Assembly (NCBI GenBank): GCA_949775045.1
Contig: OX459100.1
Coordinates: forward strand, 6,485,462-6,549,461
Source of the DNA: Metridium senile
Lineage: Eukaryota; Cnidaria; Anthozoa; Actiniaria; Metridiidae
Reading direction: 5' to 3'
Length of the DNA: 64,000 nt
Below, piece by piece: positions 1-10,258 of this stretch (within the stretch, counting starts at the first letter, position 1; the number at the start of each line of letters is the position of its first letter). The notes beneath the pieces are model-generated. The model saw only the letters and a list, made by a program, of their open reading frames with translations, was not told where the DNA came from and searched no databases. The position numbers and the translations under genes are program-made.

Positions 1-47
1 CAATTAGTTCCGAGTGACAGATAACAACAACATGAGTTAGTGAGTTA

Positions 48-540
48 TCACCATCATCTACAACATCATGATCATCATTATCATCATAATACAGTCAATT
101 AAAAAAAATTTGTTGTCAATAGGCTTCAAGTCTACGTGACTAGACTGAAAGGTGACACGGGTAGAAATCACCGAAAGCGGATAAATGCACACAGTATGTA
201 TTCCAATGCCACACACACTCAATCAACTAATTATGAATAATTCGCTGCTTTGGTTATTTCTTCCCATGCTACCTTTCATTTTAGTCGCATAGACTTTAAG
301 CCTATTGATGACAATGTTTTTTGAGTTGACTGTGTACACCATCATCATCATTATCACCATCATTATGATCATCACCATCATGATCATGATCATCTTTATC
401 TACATCATCATCATTACCATCATCATCACCATTATCATCATCACCATCATCTACACCACTATTATCATCACCTACACCATCATCATCACCACCACCATCA
501 CCACCACCATCATCACCACCACCACTACCATCATTTATTA
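48..540. repeat. (ATC)n-type microsatellites left of the PPR gene
   Basis: Short runs of ATC occur near 48-90 and a long imperfect run of ATC/ACC triplets fills about 340-537. Open frames across it are only poly-Ile/Thr and are not genes. The tract lies just downstream of the first PPR exon, so it is probably intronic. Confidence 0.85.
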
Positions 541-559
541 AAACTATAAATATAATAAA

Positions 560-1408
560 TTACCTAGAATTGACTGATGACCAACTGATTTGCCAGTTTT
601 CCTCATGTTGACAAACAAACCACTTTTCGACCATTTCTGCAGTCTCCCTTGACAACTTAACTCTATCTGCTTTCATACTTTGCAGAATTTCAATAACTTT
701 ACCTCTCCATTTCTCACTTTCATTACTATCTAGAACTCCTTGAATAACAACTGAATCAAACTGGTGACAAGTGCTGTGTTTTGCTTTCATTTCTTCAAAC
801 AAACTAAACATCGTTTCAAGTTTCCCAGTTCTGGCAGCTAAGTTAATTAGAGGCTGGTAATTCCTTGGTGTACTTCTAATCTTATCAGCTTGCATATCTT
901 TTAAGGCTTTGATACCTTCGTCTAGCAAGCCACGCTGTGAGAAGTACATGGTAATAATGTAATTAGTCGCTGAATCTCGTTTGATATTGTGCTTTGTCAT
1001 GTTGGACAAGATATATTCTACAAGGTTGTTGTCGTTGTCTTTGACTGCGTGATGAAGAACACAGTTGAATGCACTAGTAAAGTTAGCACTTGCATCACCA
1101 AAACTTGCCAATAAGTTGTCTAATAAGTCACTTGCTTCTTGAAGCTTTTGATCCTCACACAATTTTCTTATGCGGTAACTATTTGATTTGAATTCCGCAA
1201 GACTCGAACTTGTACAAAGTTCAGACTTAGAGCTCTCCACTTTGGATACAGCATTCATTGTGCATAGATTTCTAGCTATAGAAGTTCTCGGACACAAACT
1301 TACACTTGCTGTCTTTGCAAAGCCCCTTTCTTGCAGTATAAGTGCATTTTTAGGTCGCAAAAGAATCCAAAATCTAGAAGAGCAAAAAAGTGTTTTTCGA
1401 GCCGCCAT
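560..1408 (-). CDS. PPR-like mitochondrial protein, first exon (gene continues to the left)
   Basis: The start ATG (1408-1406) sits in a good context, AAGATGGCG. The N-terminus is basic and Ser/Arg-rich without acidic residues for about 50 residues, as expected of a mitochondrial targeting sequence. Residues about 75-260 form helical pairs of the pentatricopeptide repeat kind, with phrases such as NYIITMYFSQRGLLDEGIKA and NYQPLINLAARTGKLETMFS. PPR proteins of animals bind mitochondrial RNA. The frame closes at 560, but the stop overlaps a splice donor, CTAG|gtaatt, with the last exonic base at 564, so this is more likely exon 1 of a longer gene whose next exon is outside the window. The exact family (LRPPRC, PTCD or other) cannot be told. 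Confidence 0.7.
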   Translation of the reverse strand: MAARKTLFCSSRFWILLRPKNALILQERGFAKTASVSLCPRTSIARNLCTMNAVSKVESSKSELCTSSSLAEFKSNSYRIRKLCEDQKLQEASDLLDNLLASFGDASANFTSAFNCVLHHAVKDNDNNLVEYILSNMTKHNIKRDSATNYIITMYFSQRGLLDEGIKALKDMQADKIRSTPRNYQPLINLAARTGKLETMFSLFEEMKAKHSTCHQFDSVVIQGVLDSNESEKWRGKVIEILQSMKADRVKLSRETAEMVEKWFVCQHEENWQISWSSVNSR

Positions 1409-2558
1409 CTTGAATTTTACGAATAAACGTTACATGTGGGCAGCGGCTTCCGAGAGGGGGGGAGGGGTGGTAAGGAGGCGTGATTATTATCACCTACCCC
1501 CAGCCGTGAAGGTGTCCCAAACAATTTAGAATTCACATAGATTATTCAAAAATCACATGAAAAGCAATCTAGATTCACGGCGGGTTACTGAATATACTTA
1601 AGCACGTTGCTATGGCAATCACAGGATAGAAAGAAAAAACTACACTAATAAGCTTTTCTCCAAGATTGGACCGACGCCCGAAATGTCAGTCAGTTCCAAA
1701 AAAATCGGCAGCCAATTTTTGTGTAACAACTAGCTACAGTGCATTTTTTTCTACATTTACTGTTTCCTTAGCAACGCTCACGAGACTCGCTCAACCGCTA
1801 ATTATTATCAATGTGAAATTTCAATCAACTAACGTTCAAAACATTACTTATATTTCTTTGAAACAAATACCGTTTTCAATATATTAAATGATTTATTTCC
1901 GAAAAATTTGTTCTTTTTTTTTAGAAAATTTTCGATCGTCATTTTAAAATATATTTTGTTCGAAAATTATTTTTATATCGATTAATAATATAGTGAATTA
2001 AGACGGCTTTTTTATAAAATAAAAAAATCGTCTTTTTACAATATAATTTATTTGAAAGCATTAAAAAAAATAATCATCATTTTTGTAATGCTGACTAAAA
2101 TGTATTTCAAGGGGGTAGACACAGGTGTTTTGGTCACACCAGAGTTAATATAATCACACAGAGTATTACCAAAGGGGGTATGGTCAGTCATGCGGTGTGA
2201 TATTCCACCACCTGCTTTGACAATACCGCAACAATATACCCACTTACAATACACAGCCATGAATGATTGATGAACATTCGAGATATTAACATTGCCGAAG
2301 GGTAACAATTCCATTTCATCGACAAATCAACATTATAGTAAGTAAATCACATCTTCTGTCTCGTGATTTAATGGTGCTTGATGCTTACGTGAGTGAAATA
2401 GCGCGAAGCTGCTCATGAAACATGAAAAACGCCTGGAGGGGAAATTCACTGACGTGGAGCGTAATTTAACACGCTTTGGTTCAGTTTCGAACGCAGGAAA
2501 TAGACGCAAAAGAAACATTCTGGATTGTTATCGATTATACAGTTTTAAATCCGATTTA
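1409..2558. other. Gene-free interval upstream of the PPR gene
   Basis: This holds the PPR gene promoter region (a G-rich patch near 1455-1475) and AT-rich DNA. The open frames at 1666-1887, 2048-2314 and 2333-2518 show no domain, splice structure or composition typical of the nearby genes. I see nothing else to annotate. Confidence 0.6.
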
Positions 2559-3385
2559 TGTACGAGTCAAATCCAAAGGTGCCCATCCCCCCCCCCGGGC
2601 AAACCCCCGGGCATTTGACTTTTTGAAAAAAAATTGGTCAAATTCCCCACCATCTGGGCAAACTGAACAGTCAAATGCCCCACTATTGAAACAACAGAAT
2701 GGTCAAATGCCCGCCCCTCGAGCTCGAGTCAGTGATAAACTCAAATTTTACTTTAAGTAGAAAAGAAAATACTTAAACTTCCTTCTACTACATGACGTCT
2801 CATGAACATGGTAGACAAAACTTGTACAATCAAATATGAAGGGAAATTTCAAAAAACGTTGAAGAAGAGAATGGTTATTGGCAATTTTTGATTGGTGATT
2901 GCACGACCGAAAGATGGATCTCGATATAATTCACAAATCTATCTTAAAAACTGAAAGAACTTGGATTTTCTTTGCACTTTTCGACTCTAAAACACAAAGA
3001 CAAGCATTTATACTTCGTCAATTTAATTTTACTTGTGAAAGAACAGTACCCAGAGCTCCTTTGCAATCGCTGTTCGTCAATCGCCAATTCTTTCTGACGT
3101 TTTTTGAGATAGGTGTATAACAAGGAAAAACTATCTATCAATTCTTTGCTTTTCGTTTCCGTTCCCGTGTGACTTTTGCCTGATCATGGGCTACCTGTGG
3201 TTAGGACTCCAATGCTTTCTGGGTATTTTTAAAGATGGCCGACACTCGTCAAATGCCCGCCCGTTCAAGTAGCTAATCGGCGTCAAATTCCCCACTATAC
3301 GGAACCCAAGTCTTGTCAAATGCCCGGGGTTTGCCCGGGGGGGGGGGGGGGGGGGGGATGGGCACCTTTGGATTTGACTCGTACA
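2559..3385. mobile_element. Non-autonomous DNA transposon, PIF/Harbinger-like
   Basis: Terminal inverted repeats of about 60 bp begin TGTACGAGTCAAATCCAAAG on the left and match the reverse complement of the right end. Each inner end runs into a C or G homopolymer. The element is flanked by the trinucleotide TTA at 2556-2558 and 3386-3388, the 3-bp TWA type of target duplication known for PIF/Harbinger elements. The subterminal region repeats GTCAAATGCCC and GTCAAATTCCCC several times in both orientations. No transposase is encoded. Confidence 0.75.
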
Positions 3386-3765
3386 TTAGAATACTAACCA
3401 ATGCTATCATTTGATCGGTTACATAACTGGCGAAGTACTTATGCATTTTTACACGCAATAGATATAAATAGACATTGCGAGGGTCGATGAAATATTCATT
3501 AACTTTGCTTTACATTCAAGACACAGCTTTTATTATCATTGTGAGTTTTAAACGTATTTAACAGCTGATCTCAACGCTGTGTTATTCGCAGGATCGACCG
3601 ATAAACATCGAACTGAATATTACTGAGATTTTTACCACAAAAATCGCTACGAAAACAGCGAGAAGTGGAGAGAGATTGGATTTCAAGAGACGCTGTTTTA
3701 AGCCGAAAGAAAACCATAACATTCCTTAGAGATAAATTCTCGCTTGGTTGTCCGTCGATTCGACG
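3386..3765 (+). promoter_or_regulatory. Promoter and 5' leader of the TRIM-NHL gene
   Basis: A TATA-like TATAAATA lies at 3463-3470, about 300 bp before the ATG at 3766. No splice acceptor is evident between it and the ATG, so the gene may be entirely intronless. The Harbinger-like element ends only about 75 bp upstream of the TATA-like box. The transcription start is inferred, not shown. Confidence 0.35.
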
Positions 3766-6177
3766 ATGGAGTCTGGCTTGATTAAGCGATGGAAAACGTT
3801 AGAAAGTCTATCAGTGGAAGATTACTTTGATGATATTACACAAGTCAAACGATGGTCTTCGTCAGGGAAGCTTACAGAGACGAATAATAATACAACGAGA
3901 AGAGACAAATTGGAACCACTGATCCCAGGGACTATATGCGTAGTTTGTAGTCAACGTTTCAACAGGCCAAAGTTATTACCGTGTTTGCATAGTTTCTGTC
4001 TAAGCTGTATCGAAAGTTTAGTAAAATTATCCGCGGGAACTGAAAGCAGGCTTGAAATTGTGTGCCCAGTTTGTGCTACACAGAGTAAACTTCCGAAAAA
4101 AATCGAGTGTTTACCAACGAATTTCGTATTGATTCAGACATTAGTTGAATTGGATGCGCTGGAAGAGAAGGAAAAACCGCTAGTAATTTGTGCAAATTGT
4201 GACGATGCGTCCCGAGCCACTGGTGTGTGCGTTCAGTGTGCTGAATTTTTGTGCGAAAAGTGCACAAATGCGCATCGCAGAGTACGACTTACGCGCGATC
4301 ACGCCATTACTCCTCTCGCCAGCCAAAACAGATCCGCTGCCAGCACGTCAGAGAATCAACCAAGTTCCGTCCAAGAGCTTACCAAATGCTCCAAGCACAA
4401 GCTAGAAGAGCTGGCTTATTTCTGTAAATCCTGTAGCACGTTAATCTGCCGGGAATGTACGGTTGAAGAACACGAGAAAACATCTCACGATTTTGAGCCG
4501 TTGCACGAAACAAGCGAAACGCAAAAGCAGAAAATGGCAGCTCTGATCGGAAAAGCTAAAGTGCGTCTTCCTTTTATGCGTAGGACTTTGCTAGAGATAG
4601 AACACGCAGCACACGAATTACCGAAACACGTAGACGCCATTGCGGAAGAAATCCAGGAGTCCACCATGCGTTACGTGAGAGCGTTACGTGAACGTGAGTT
4701 CCAGCTTATCGATGATCTTGATTCCTTACGGGAATATAAAACCACGGTGCTTAAGGACCAGAAAGAAAAACTATTGCGTAAAGTTGAGAGTCTGGAGAGC
4801 GCTTGTGCATTTACGCAGAGGCTGCTGAACGAAGGCGATGCGCTACACGTAGCTGTTGTGAGCGACTACGCAGTGGAGAGATTACGTGAGCTCAACATGG
4901 ATAGCAGTGATATCCAACCTGCAGAAGGACCAGACGTTGAGTACGTAACGCAAGAAGACGTATTATTCGACGTTATTAATACGGGTGGAAAAGTTGAAAA
5001 CAGTACGGCGTTCCGTAAAGTACGCGTACTAGGTGAAGGCTTATTCGAGGCATCTGTAGGCAAGCCTTCGTCGTTTACGATTGCGTTTGGCGAGGGAATG
5101 GTCAAAGAGGACTTAGACGTACGTATCGAGACGCCCGACGGGATAATCCTCTCTTGCGACATTACGCAACAGAGTAAAGATATCGTAAGTATTAGCTATA
5201 CGCCGAAGATTTACGGAGAGCATGAGATTTCCATTCAAGCTTACGGCAAACACGTCGAGGGAAGTCCTTATATAATCGATATGAAGAAAGGACATATGAA
5301 TTACTCAACAAAAACTAGTCCCGTTTGCTTACGTTTCGGTAACAAGGGAACTGGCCTGGGGGAAACAGAAGCACCTACTGATGTCGCGGTACGCAGCAAC
5401 GGATCCATTGTCGTCGCTGATTCAGGAAACCAAAGAATACAGTTCTTTGACAGCAGAGGAGCCGTGCTGCAGCAATTTGGCTGTAAGGGTAGTGAGTTAG
5501 GGAAGTTCGAAAGCCCTGGTGGCATTTGTATCGACCAAGGGGGGAATATTGTCGTGACTGATCAAATAACAAACATAGTACAAGTGTTCACTGTTGACGG
5601 AGTTTTACTGCGGCATTTTGGACCCAAATGCGGCGGCACTACCGGAGATATGAAAGGACCTTTAGGGGCTGTAGTCGACGAAGAGGGACAAATTCTAATA
5701 GCTGACCAATCAAATCACAGGATTGTGGTTTTTGACAACCAGGGCTCTTTCGTGCATCATTTTGGTTCCTTAGGTACCAAAGATGGAGAATTCAATAACC
5801 CGGCATACATCGCAATCAATCAAGACGGCGAAATCTTCGTAACTGATTCGTGTAACCATCGGGTCCAGTTATTCGACATGACCGGGAGATATATCGGAAA
5901 ATTCGGAAGGCCTGGTACCGGCAATGGGGAATTTCAGTACCCATCAGGCATCGCGATCGACGCATCCGGGTATGTATTTGTATCAGATCGGACCAATCGT
6001 GTTCAAGTATTCAACCAACTTTTTCAATACGTTTGTAACTTTGGCGGGAAGCAAAGTGGTGATGGTCAACTCAACTCTCCCGCGGGACTGGACTACACTC
6101 CCGAGGGACGAGTGGCTGTATCTGACACAGCTAATAATTGTATCAAAGTATTTTACTTTCCAAAGGAACACCCATAA
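3766..6177 (+). CDS. TRIM-NHL protein (RING, two B-boxes, coiled coil, filamin, six NHL repeats)
   Basis: A single open frame of 803 residues from the ATG at 3766; an upstream in-frame extension to 3748 begins with TTG, not ATG. RING finger at about residues 58-103 (CVVC...CLHSFCLSC...CPVC), B-box 1 at 142-180, B-box 2 at 208-241, a charged helical segment at about 250-370 (coiled coil), a filamin/ABP280 repeat at about 405-505, and six NHL blades from about 520 to the end, each with a GxxxxPxxIAxxxxGxIxVxDxxNxRIQxF pattern. This is the TRIM71/LIN-41 domain order, with two B-boxes, unlike TRIM2/3 with one. Such proteins are E3 ubiquitin ligases and often RNA-binding translational repressors through the NHL propeller. 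Orthology to TRIM71 is not established, because cnidarians have many TRIM paralogues. The gene is intronless, faces away from the PPR gene and converges with the TRIM45-like gene. Confidence 0.93.
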   Translation: MESGLIKRWKTLESLSVEDYFDDITQVKRWSSSGKLTETNNNTTRRDKLEPLIPGTICVVCSQRFNRPKLLPCLHSFCLSCIESLVKLSAGTESRLEIVCPVCATQSKLPKKIECLPTNFVLIQTLVELDALEEKEKPLVICANCDDASRATGVCVQCAEFLCEKCTNAHRRVRLTRDHAITPLASQNRSAASTSENQPSSVQELTKCSKHKLEELAYFCKSCSTLICRECTVEEHEKTSHDFEPLHETSETQKQKMAALIGKAKVRLPFMRRTLLEIEHAAHELPKHVDAIAEEIQESTMRYVRALREREFQLIDDLDSLREYKTTVLKDQKEKLLRKVESLESACAFTQRLLNEGDALHVAVVSDYAVERLRELNMDSSDIQPAEGPDVEYVTQEDVLFDVINTGGKVENSTAFRKVRVLGEGLFEASVGKPSSFTIAFGEGMVKEDLDVRIETPDGIILSCDITQQSKDIVSISYTPKIYGEHEISIQAYGKHVEGSPYIIDMKKGHMNYSTKTSPVCLRFGNKGTGLGETEAPTDVAVRSNGSIVVADSGNQRIQFFDSRGAVLQQFGCKGSELGKFESPGGICIDQGGNIVVTDQITNIVQVFTVDGVLLRHFGPKCGGTTGDMKGPLGAVVDEEGQILIADQSNHRIVVFDNQGSFVHHFGSLGTKDGEFNNPAYIAINQDGEIFVTDSCNHRVQLFDMTGRYIGKFGRPGTGNGEFQYPSGIAIDASGYVFVSDRTNRVQVFNQLFQYVCNFGGKQSGDGQLNSPAGLDYTPEGRVAVSDTANNCIKVFYFPKEHP

Positions 6178-6282
6178 AAACATTTCCTTTGATTTTTGAT
6201 GAAGATATTCAAATATTTTAATTTCCATAAAAAAATATCGAAAGCCAGAGACAAGAAATGCATACCTTGAAGAAGAAGTGTA

Positions 6283-6524
6283 AGGTAGTCGTACCTATTA
6301 TCGCGCACATCCTATTATCGTGTTTTTCGTGAAAAATAATATATATTTTCTAAAAAATTGCTTCATAAATTAATCAAATCAATTATGGCTGCTTATTCTG
6401 TTACAACCAACTTTTTTGGTCCACTTTTTTCAATAAACTTATACGCTGAATAGAAGATATATATTATTTTTTACGAAATTAAAGCACGATAAAAGGATAT
6501 GCGCGATAATAGGTACGACTACCT
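6283..6524. mobile_element. Palindromic MITE with TA target duplication
   Basis: The ends are inverted repeats of about 40 bp with about three mismatches, starting AGGTAGTCGTACCTATTATC on both strands and flanked by TA on each side. Length is 242 bp with no coding capacity. TA duplications and this size fit a Tc1/mariner-related MITE. It lies about 100 bp after the TRIM-NHL stop, so it may be transcribed in the 3' UTR. Confidence 0.75.
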
Positions 6525-8118
6525 TATATACTTTGAAGAACATGCATTAGTTTTAATTTGAAATAAATTAAATGCCGATACAAACTAGGCGACAAAACGC
6601 TGCGTCTTGTCTCTGCAACAGGTCGCTTCGTGTGTATGTTGCTTCTATCTGTCCGTCAGTGCGTCAGTACGCACGAATTCAAACCAGATCGAATTTGTAT
6701 GACTTGTTGCAGACAAAATATTTTGTTGTGGGGACTGAGATTTATATAATTTCAGATAAATTCATCATGTTACACGAATGTTTTGTCGCTACAAGTTGGT
6801 GCAACGTTTTGTCGGGCTAGTGTATGCTGCGGCATTCAGTTTACAGTCCTATATTTACAAATATATTATATATATTATATGGATGTTTCTATGAAGAAAA
6901 TGTGCATGTAAAATGATGAAGATAATCCATCTTGGATATGAAATAAGAAAACGGTTTTTCGTTTGCCACACAAATATCGTAGGCTAGGACCGAGACTCAA
7001 GTGCTACTGCTATAGTTTTGCGTCTAGTAGACTACTCAGTTTACCGAGTACAATCAATCAGTCTACTCTATCGCGGGCTGAAAGAGGCTAGCAGTAGCAG
7101 TCGAAATATCGTAGCCCAAATCTACGACACAAACCTCTTACCTTTTTTTGGGGGAAAAGGAGAAGCCTTTTAAAGCTGTCTAGGCTTCGTAGCTAAAAGG
7201 CGATAATTTAGCGTGTTTTAGCGTTACACACGTTATAAGTTGCACTGTAAACGGAAATTACACTGTAAATAAACTTACGTTTCGGTCATTAATCTTCGCA
7301 TCATCGAAGAAAAGCGCGCTAAACACATTAGTTAACCAACCAATGATGGTAAGCTAGAGCGCATGCGTTGCGTTGTTTTAACTTTTCATTTCATTGCATT
7401 TGCACTCTGATTGCTCGTTCAAATATGAATATATCAAGCACAATATACAATAATGAATTTTGCATAGATTTTACTCATATTGCATGAGGTTCTCCGTTCA
7501 TTGGCGCCCAGGGGTTAGGGGGTTGGGCGTTGGGCGTTGGGCGTTGGGCGTTGGGCGTTGGGGGTAAGGGTGGGGTTTATTGTTGCCCATCAATCAATGA
7601 TTGACGTTCGTCATACGAACGATCTTTCACTATATGGCAGGTTGAACATGATTTTATGACGTAAAATTGGTATGAACCAACGTGCAGGCAACAATTGCAC
7701 AAATAACATTATTTAATGTATTCAAACTTAATTATATTAACGTATTTGAACCATGATACGGTCCACAATATAATTGTTGCATGGCACCATCAAAACACCG
7801 CATACGTAGATCGATGCGATGTTTTGACATTGATGACATGTTTCATAGAATGTGAAAGGTTTGAATTGTAATAAATAATAAAATGTTGAAACGTAAATGA
7901 GTTTCAAATTAATAAATGATTATTTAATCTGTGTAAGCTTGTCTTGCTGCAGCTTCAGAGCCGATTTGCAACAGTATCCGTTTCGAATTCAGCTTCTTGA
8001 ATGGGAATTTTTTATCGTGGTGATTTGTTTAGTAAGTAACTGTGCGTGTTCTATGCAGATGCTGATAAACAAGCTTGCTTCCTGTGTTGCATACTGCAAA
8101 CTATGGCACTAATTTGCA
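6525..8118. other. Gene-free interval between the convergent TRIM genes
   Basis: No convincing exon is seen. The region contains AT-rich DNA, a repeated sevenmer near 7520 and, at its right edge, the 74-bp foldback element. Open frames at 6572-6820 and 7897-8112 have no recognisable domain. Confidence 0.6.
7519..7577 (+). repeat. G-rich tandem heptamer (TTGGGCG)n
   Basis: TTGGGCG is repeated five times, flanked by GGGTTAGGGGG and GGGGGTAAGGGTGGGG. The plus strand therefore has many closely spaced G-triplets that could form a G-quadruplex. It is not a telomere repeat. Confidence 0.8.
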
Positions 8119-8192
8119 ACCTCGATCCCAGGGCCCTCTCCCTTCGCTTTTGGGTGGAAAAGCGAAGGGAGAGGGCCCTGGGATCGAGATCG
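8119..8192. mobile_element. 74-bp foldback element with 11-bp target duplication
   Basis: A perfect inverted repeat of 31 bp (8121-8151 and 8158-8188) encloses a 6-bp loop. The unit is flanked by the direct repeat ACTAATTTGCA at 8108-8118 and 8193-8203. Duplications of 9-11 bp are typical of Mutator-like (MULE) transposition. The element is too small to encode anything and may be the minimal remnant of a longer element. Confidence 0.8.
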
Positions 8193-8500
8193 ACTAATTT
8201 GCATTACCTCTATATCATTTAGAATGCCACTACAAAACATTAAATAATGAGTAATAATATATCTACCTTCACAAAAGAGAATAAAAACCTCAAACAGTGA
8301 TGTTTTTATTTAGATCATAAACAATCAAAAAATGTTTTGAAAATCTACAGACCAAATCGAAATAAAGGCGAACTATATTGTTCGTGACTGTGTTCGTGAC
8401 TGGCTAGCCTTGGATCGAGTTTATATATACATGTATGAGAAGCTAGCCAATCAAGAATAATAGTTCTAAAAATGGTCGCCATTTTTCGATTCAGTGTATA

Positions 8501-10258
8501 TCAAGCAGTAGATTCTCTACTTTGTTCCTTAGGGGGGTCCCCTAGGTCTTGAAACGTTACTTTAGGGTTTGGTATTATCTTATTGTTCTTCATTTTGACC
8601 ATCCCTGGTGTAATTTGCCATCGTATCAAGCACAGCACCTTACAGGCTAAAGCTAGTTCATCACCGCGCATGCCCGTGAACGAGCCATATATATTCAATA
8701 CTTGACTGCCATGTTTGATAGTCTTATTTGATAAGCTAATGTATAGGTTATGCTCCCCGGTCTTTGGACAGTAAAATACCGTATAGGTACCATCTTTGTT
8801 GTCCAGGACATGCGCACTAATGATACTATTATCCGGGGTTTCGAGCTGTACTTGAACTTCCTGTCGTTTATTTTTGTGGTCCATTGTTGTCACGCTAAAC
8901 GTCGTAGCTGTCGTTGTCTTGGTAACCGCTTTGGCGCCTTTTTTGCCAACAACAGGTGTCGGCAGACTCGAGCGTCTTTCGCTACTTCGTGACTCCTCCG
9001 TGTCTTCGTCGGTTTTGTTTAATACAGGCTCGCTTATAGAAGCACTCATAGTTTGTGAACCACTATTCTTGTCGATTAACCCTCTCGCGTCAGAGTTTTT
9101 AGTGTCAGCGGTGTTTTCCGTCGGTGACGTCACGCCCGGTTTTACTGGTGGCGCATACTCGATAAGTAATTTTCCATACGCGTCGTCAATGGCGCGAAAA
9201 ACCGGCTCTTCGTTAACCTCGAATGACACTTTCATTTTAGATGACTTAATTTCGGCATCCTGACGCAGTAAATGATCAAGTCGATTATTAACAATCTTTT
9301 TAATCATCAGAATTGGTGTCTTTTTACTTTGCCTGAGAAAATCGTCTGTAAAATCACAGCTATCGATCGTCTGAATTAGCTTTCTTTCCATAATTTCTTT
9401 CTCTTCTATGAGCGCTTCGCAACGCTTGTCTTGTAGCTCCTGCAACTCCTTTAACAATTTACGTTCCTTGTCTTTTACAGCTTGGATAAGATGGCGTGAA
9501 GTTTTTCGTATCTGCCAAGTAATGTCCTCTACTTTATTCTGCACTCGTCCATAAGTCCTAATAATCTCGTAAACCTTTTTCTGTAATTCTGGTATTCTAT
9601 TCCTAGTCTGCCGCAATGATTCGTCCATTTCGAATTTCGATGAATCAAAACTGTCATCGATTGACGAATGCCGGTGATTTCCTTCACTAGAATGAATACC
9701 TTTTTGGCATTCTTTACATACAGTAACATCGCAAGTCACACAGAATTTCTCCAAGATGTTGTTCGCATGTAAATGACATTGAACTTCAGTTGTTTCCTTC
9801 ATAAGTTTTTTCTCTCGTTCAGCAATCTCCTCAAGCGAGAGTATTTCATGGTCTTTGGTGAATTTGACTCTTTTGTGAGCCTGTATGCAGTCATCACATA
9901 AAAACTCTTCGCACTCAGTGCATTTGAACTTGGCATTAACGGGATGATTGTCACAGCCTCCGCAAGGCTCTCTTCTACTCGCGAATTTCTGTCTCTTCAA
10001 TTCCGTCACTCTTTTCTGTGCTAGAAGGTTTGGTAACAGAGGTTCGTCCTTGGAGTCAACATCGGTTGCGCACACAGGGCAGACTAGTTTTCCTTTTAGA
10101 GAGTTGGTTACATCTTGTACACACTTGGTACAAAACGAATGTAAACATGGAAGCAGAAGTGGATTGTCGTATACACCATTGCAATATCTACACCAAACTT
10201 CTTCGGGTATTTCGTCCATAAAGCTCACTGACTTGGGTGGATTACTTCCAGTCGCCAT
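8501..10258 (-). CDS. TRIM45-like protein (RING, two B-boxes, coiled coil, filamin)
   Basis: One uninterrupted frame of 585 residues starting at the ATG complement 10258-10256 (AACATGGCG). RING at about residues 23-63 (CRYC...CLHSFCTKC...CPVC), B-box 1 at about 99-137, B-box 2 at about 161-198, a long charged coiled coil at about 205-330, a low-complexity Ser/Thr/Glu linker, and a filamin-type repeat at about 445-545 (DNKDGTYTVFYCPKTGEHNL). There are no NHL repeats. This domain order and length match vertebrate TRIM45 (about 580 residues), a RING E3 ligase reported to restrain MAPK signalling. TRIM expansion in cnidarians means strict orthology is uncertain. It is intronless, converges with the TRIM-NHL gene and is divergent from FAM92 across about 880 bp. 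Confidence 0.9.
   Translation of the reverse strand: MATGSNPPKSVSFMDEIPEEVWCRYCNGVYDNPLLLPCLHSFCTKCVQDVTNSLKGKLVCPVCATDVDSKDEPLLPNLLAQKRVTELKRQKFASRREPCGGCDNHPVNAKFKCTECEEFLCDDCIQAHKRVKFTKDHEILSLEEIAEREKKLMKETTEVQCHLHANNILEKFCVTCDVTVCKECQKGIHSSEGNHRHSSIDDSFDSSKFEMDESLRQTRNRIPELQKKVYEIIRTYGRVQNKVEDITWQIRKTSRHLIQAVKDKERKLLKELQELQDKRCEALIEEKEIMERKLIQTIDSCDFTDDFLRQSKKTPILMIKKIVNNRLDHLLRQDAEIKSSKMKVSFEVNEEPVFRAIDDAYGKLLIEYAPPVKPGVTSPTENTADTKNSDARGLIDKNSGSQTMSASISEPVLNKTDEDTEESRSSERRSSLPTPVVGKKGAKAVTKTTTATTFSVTTMDHKNKRQEVQVQLETPDNSIISAHVLDNKDGTYTVFYCPKTGEHNLYISLSNKTIKHGSQVLNIYGSFTGMRGDELALACKVLCLIRWQITPGMVKMKNNKIIPNPKVTFQDLGDPPKEQSRESTA

Noticed and set aside
5301..5572. Minus-strand frames inside the TRIM-NHL gene
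   Set aside because: They lie opposite a full-length gene with intact domains and show no domain of their own.
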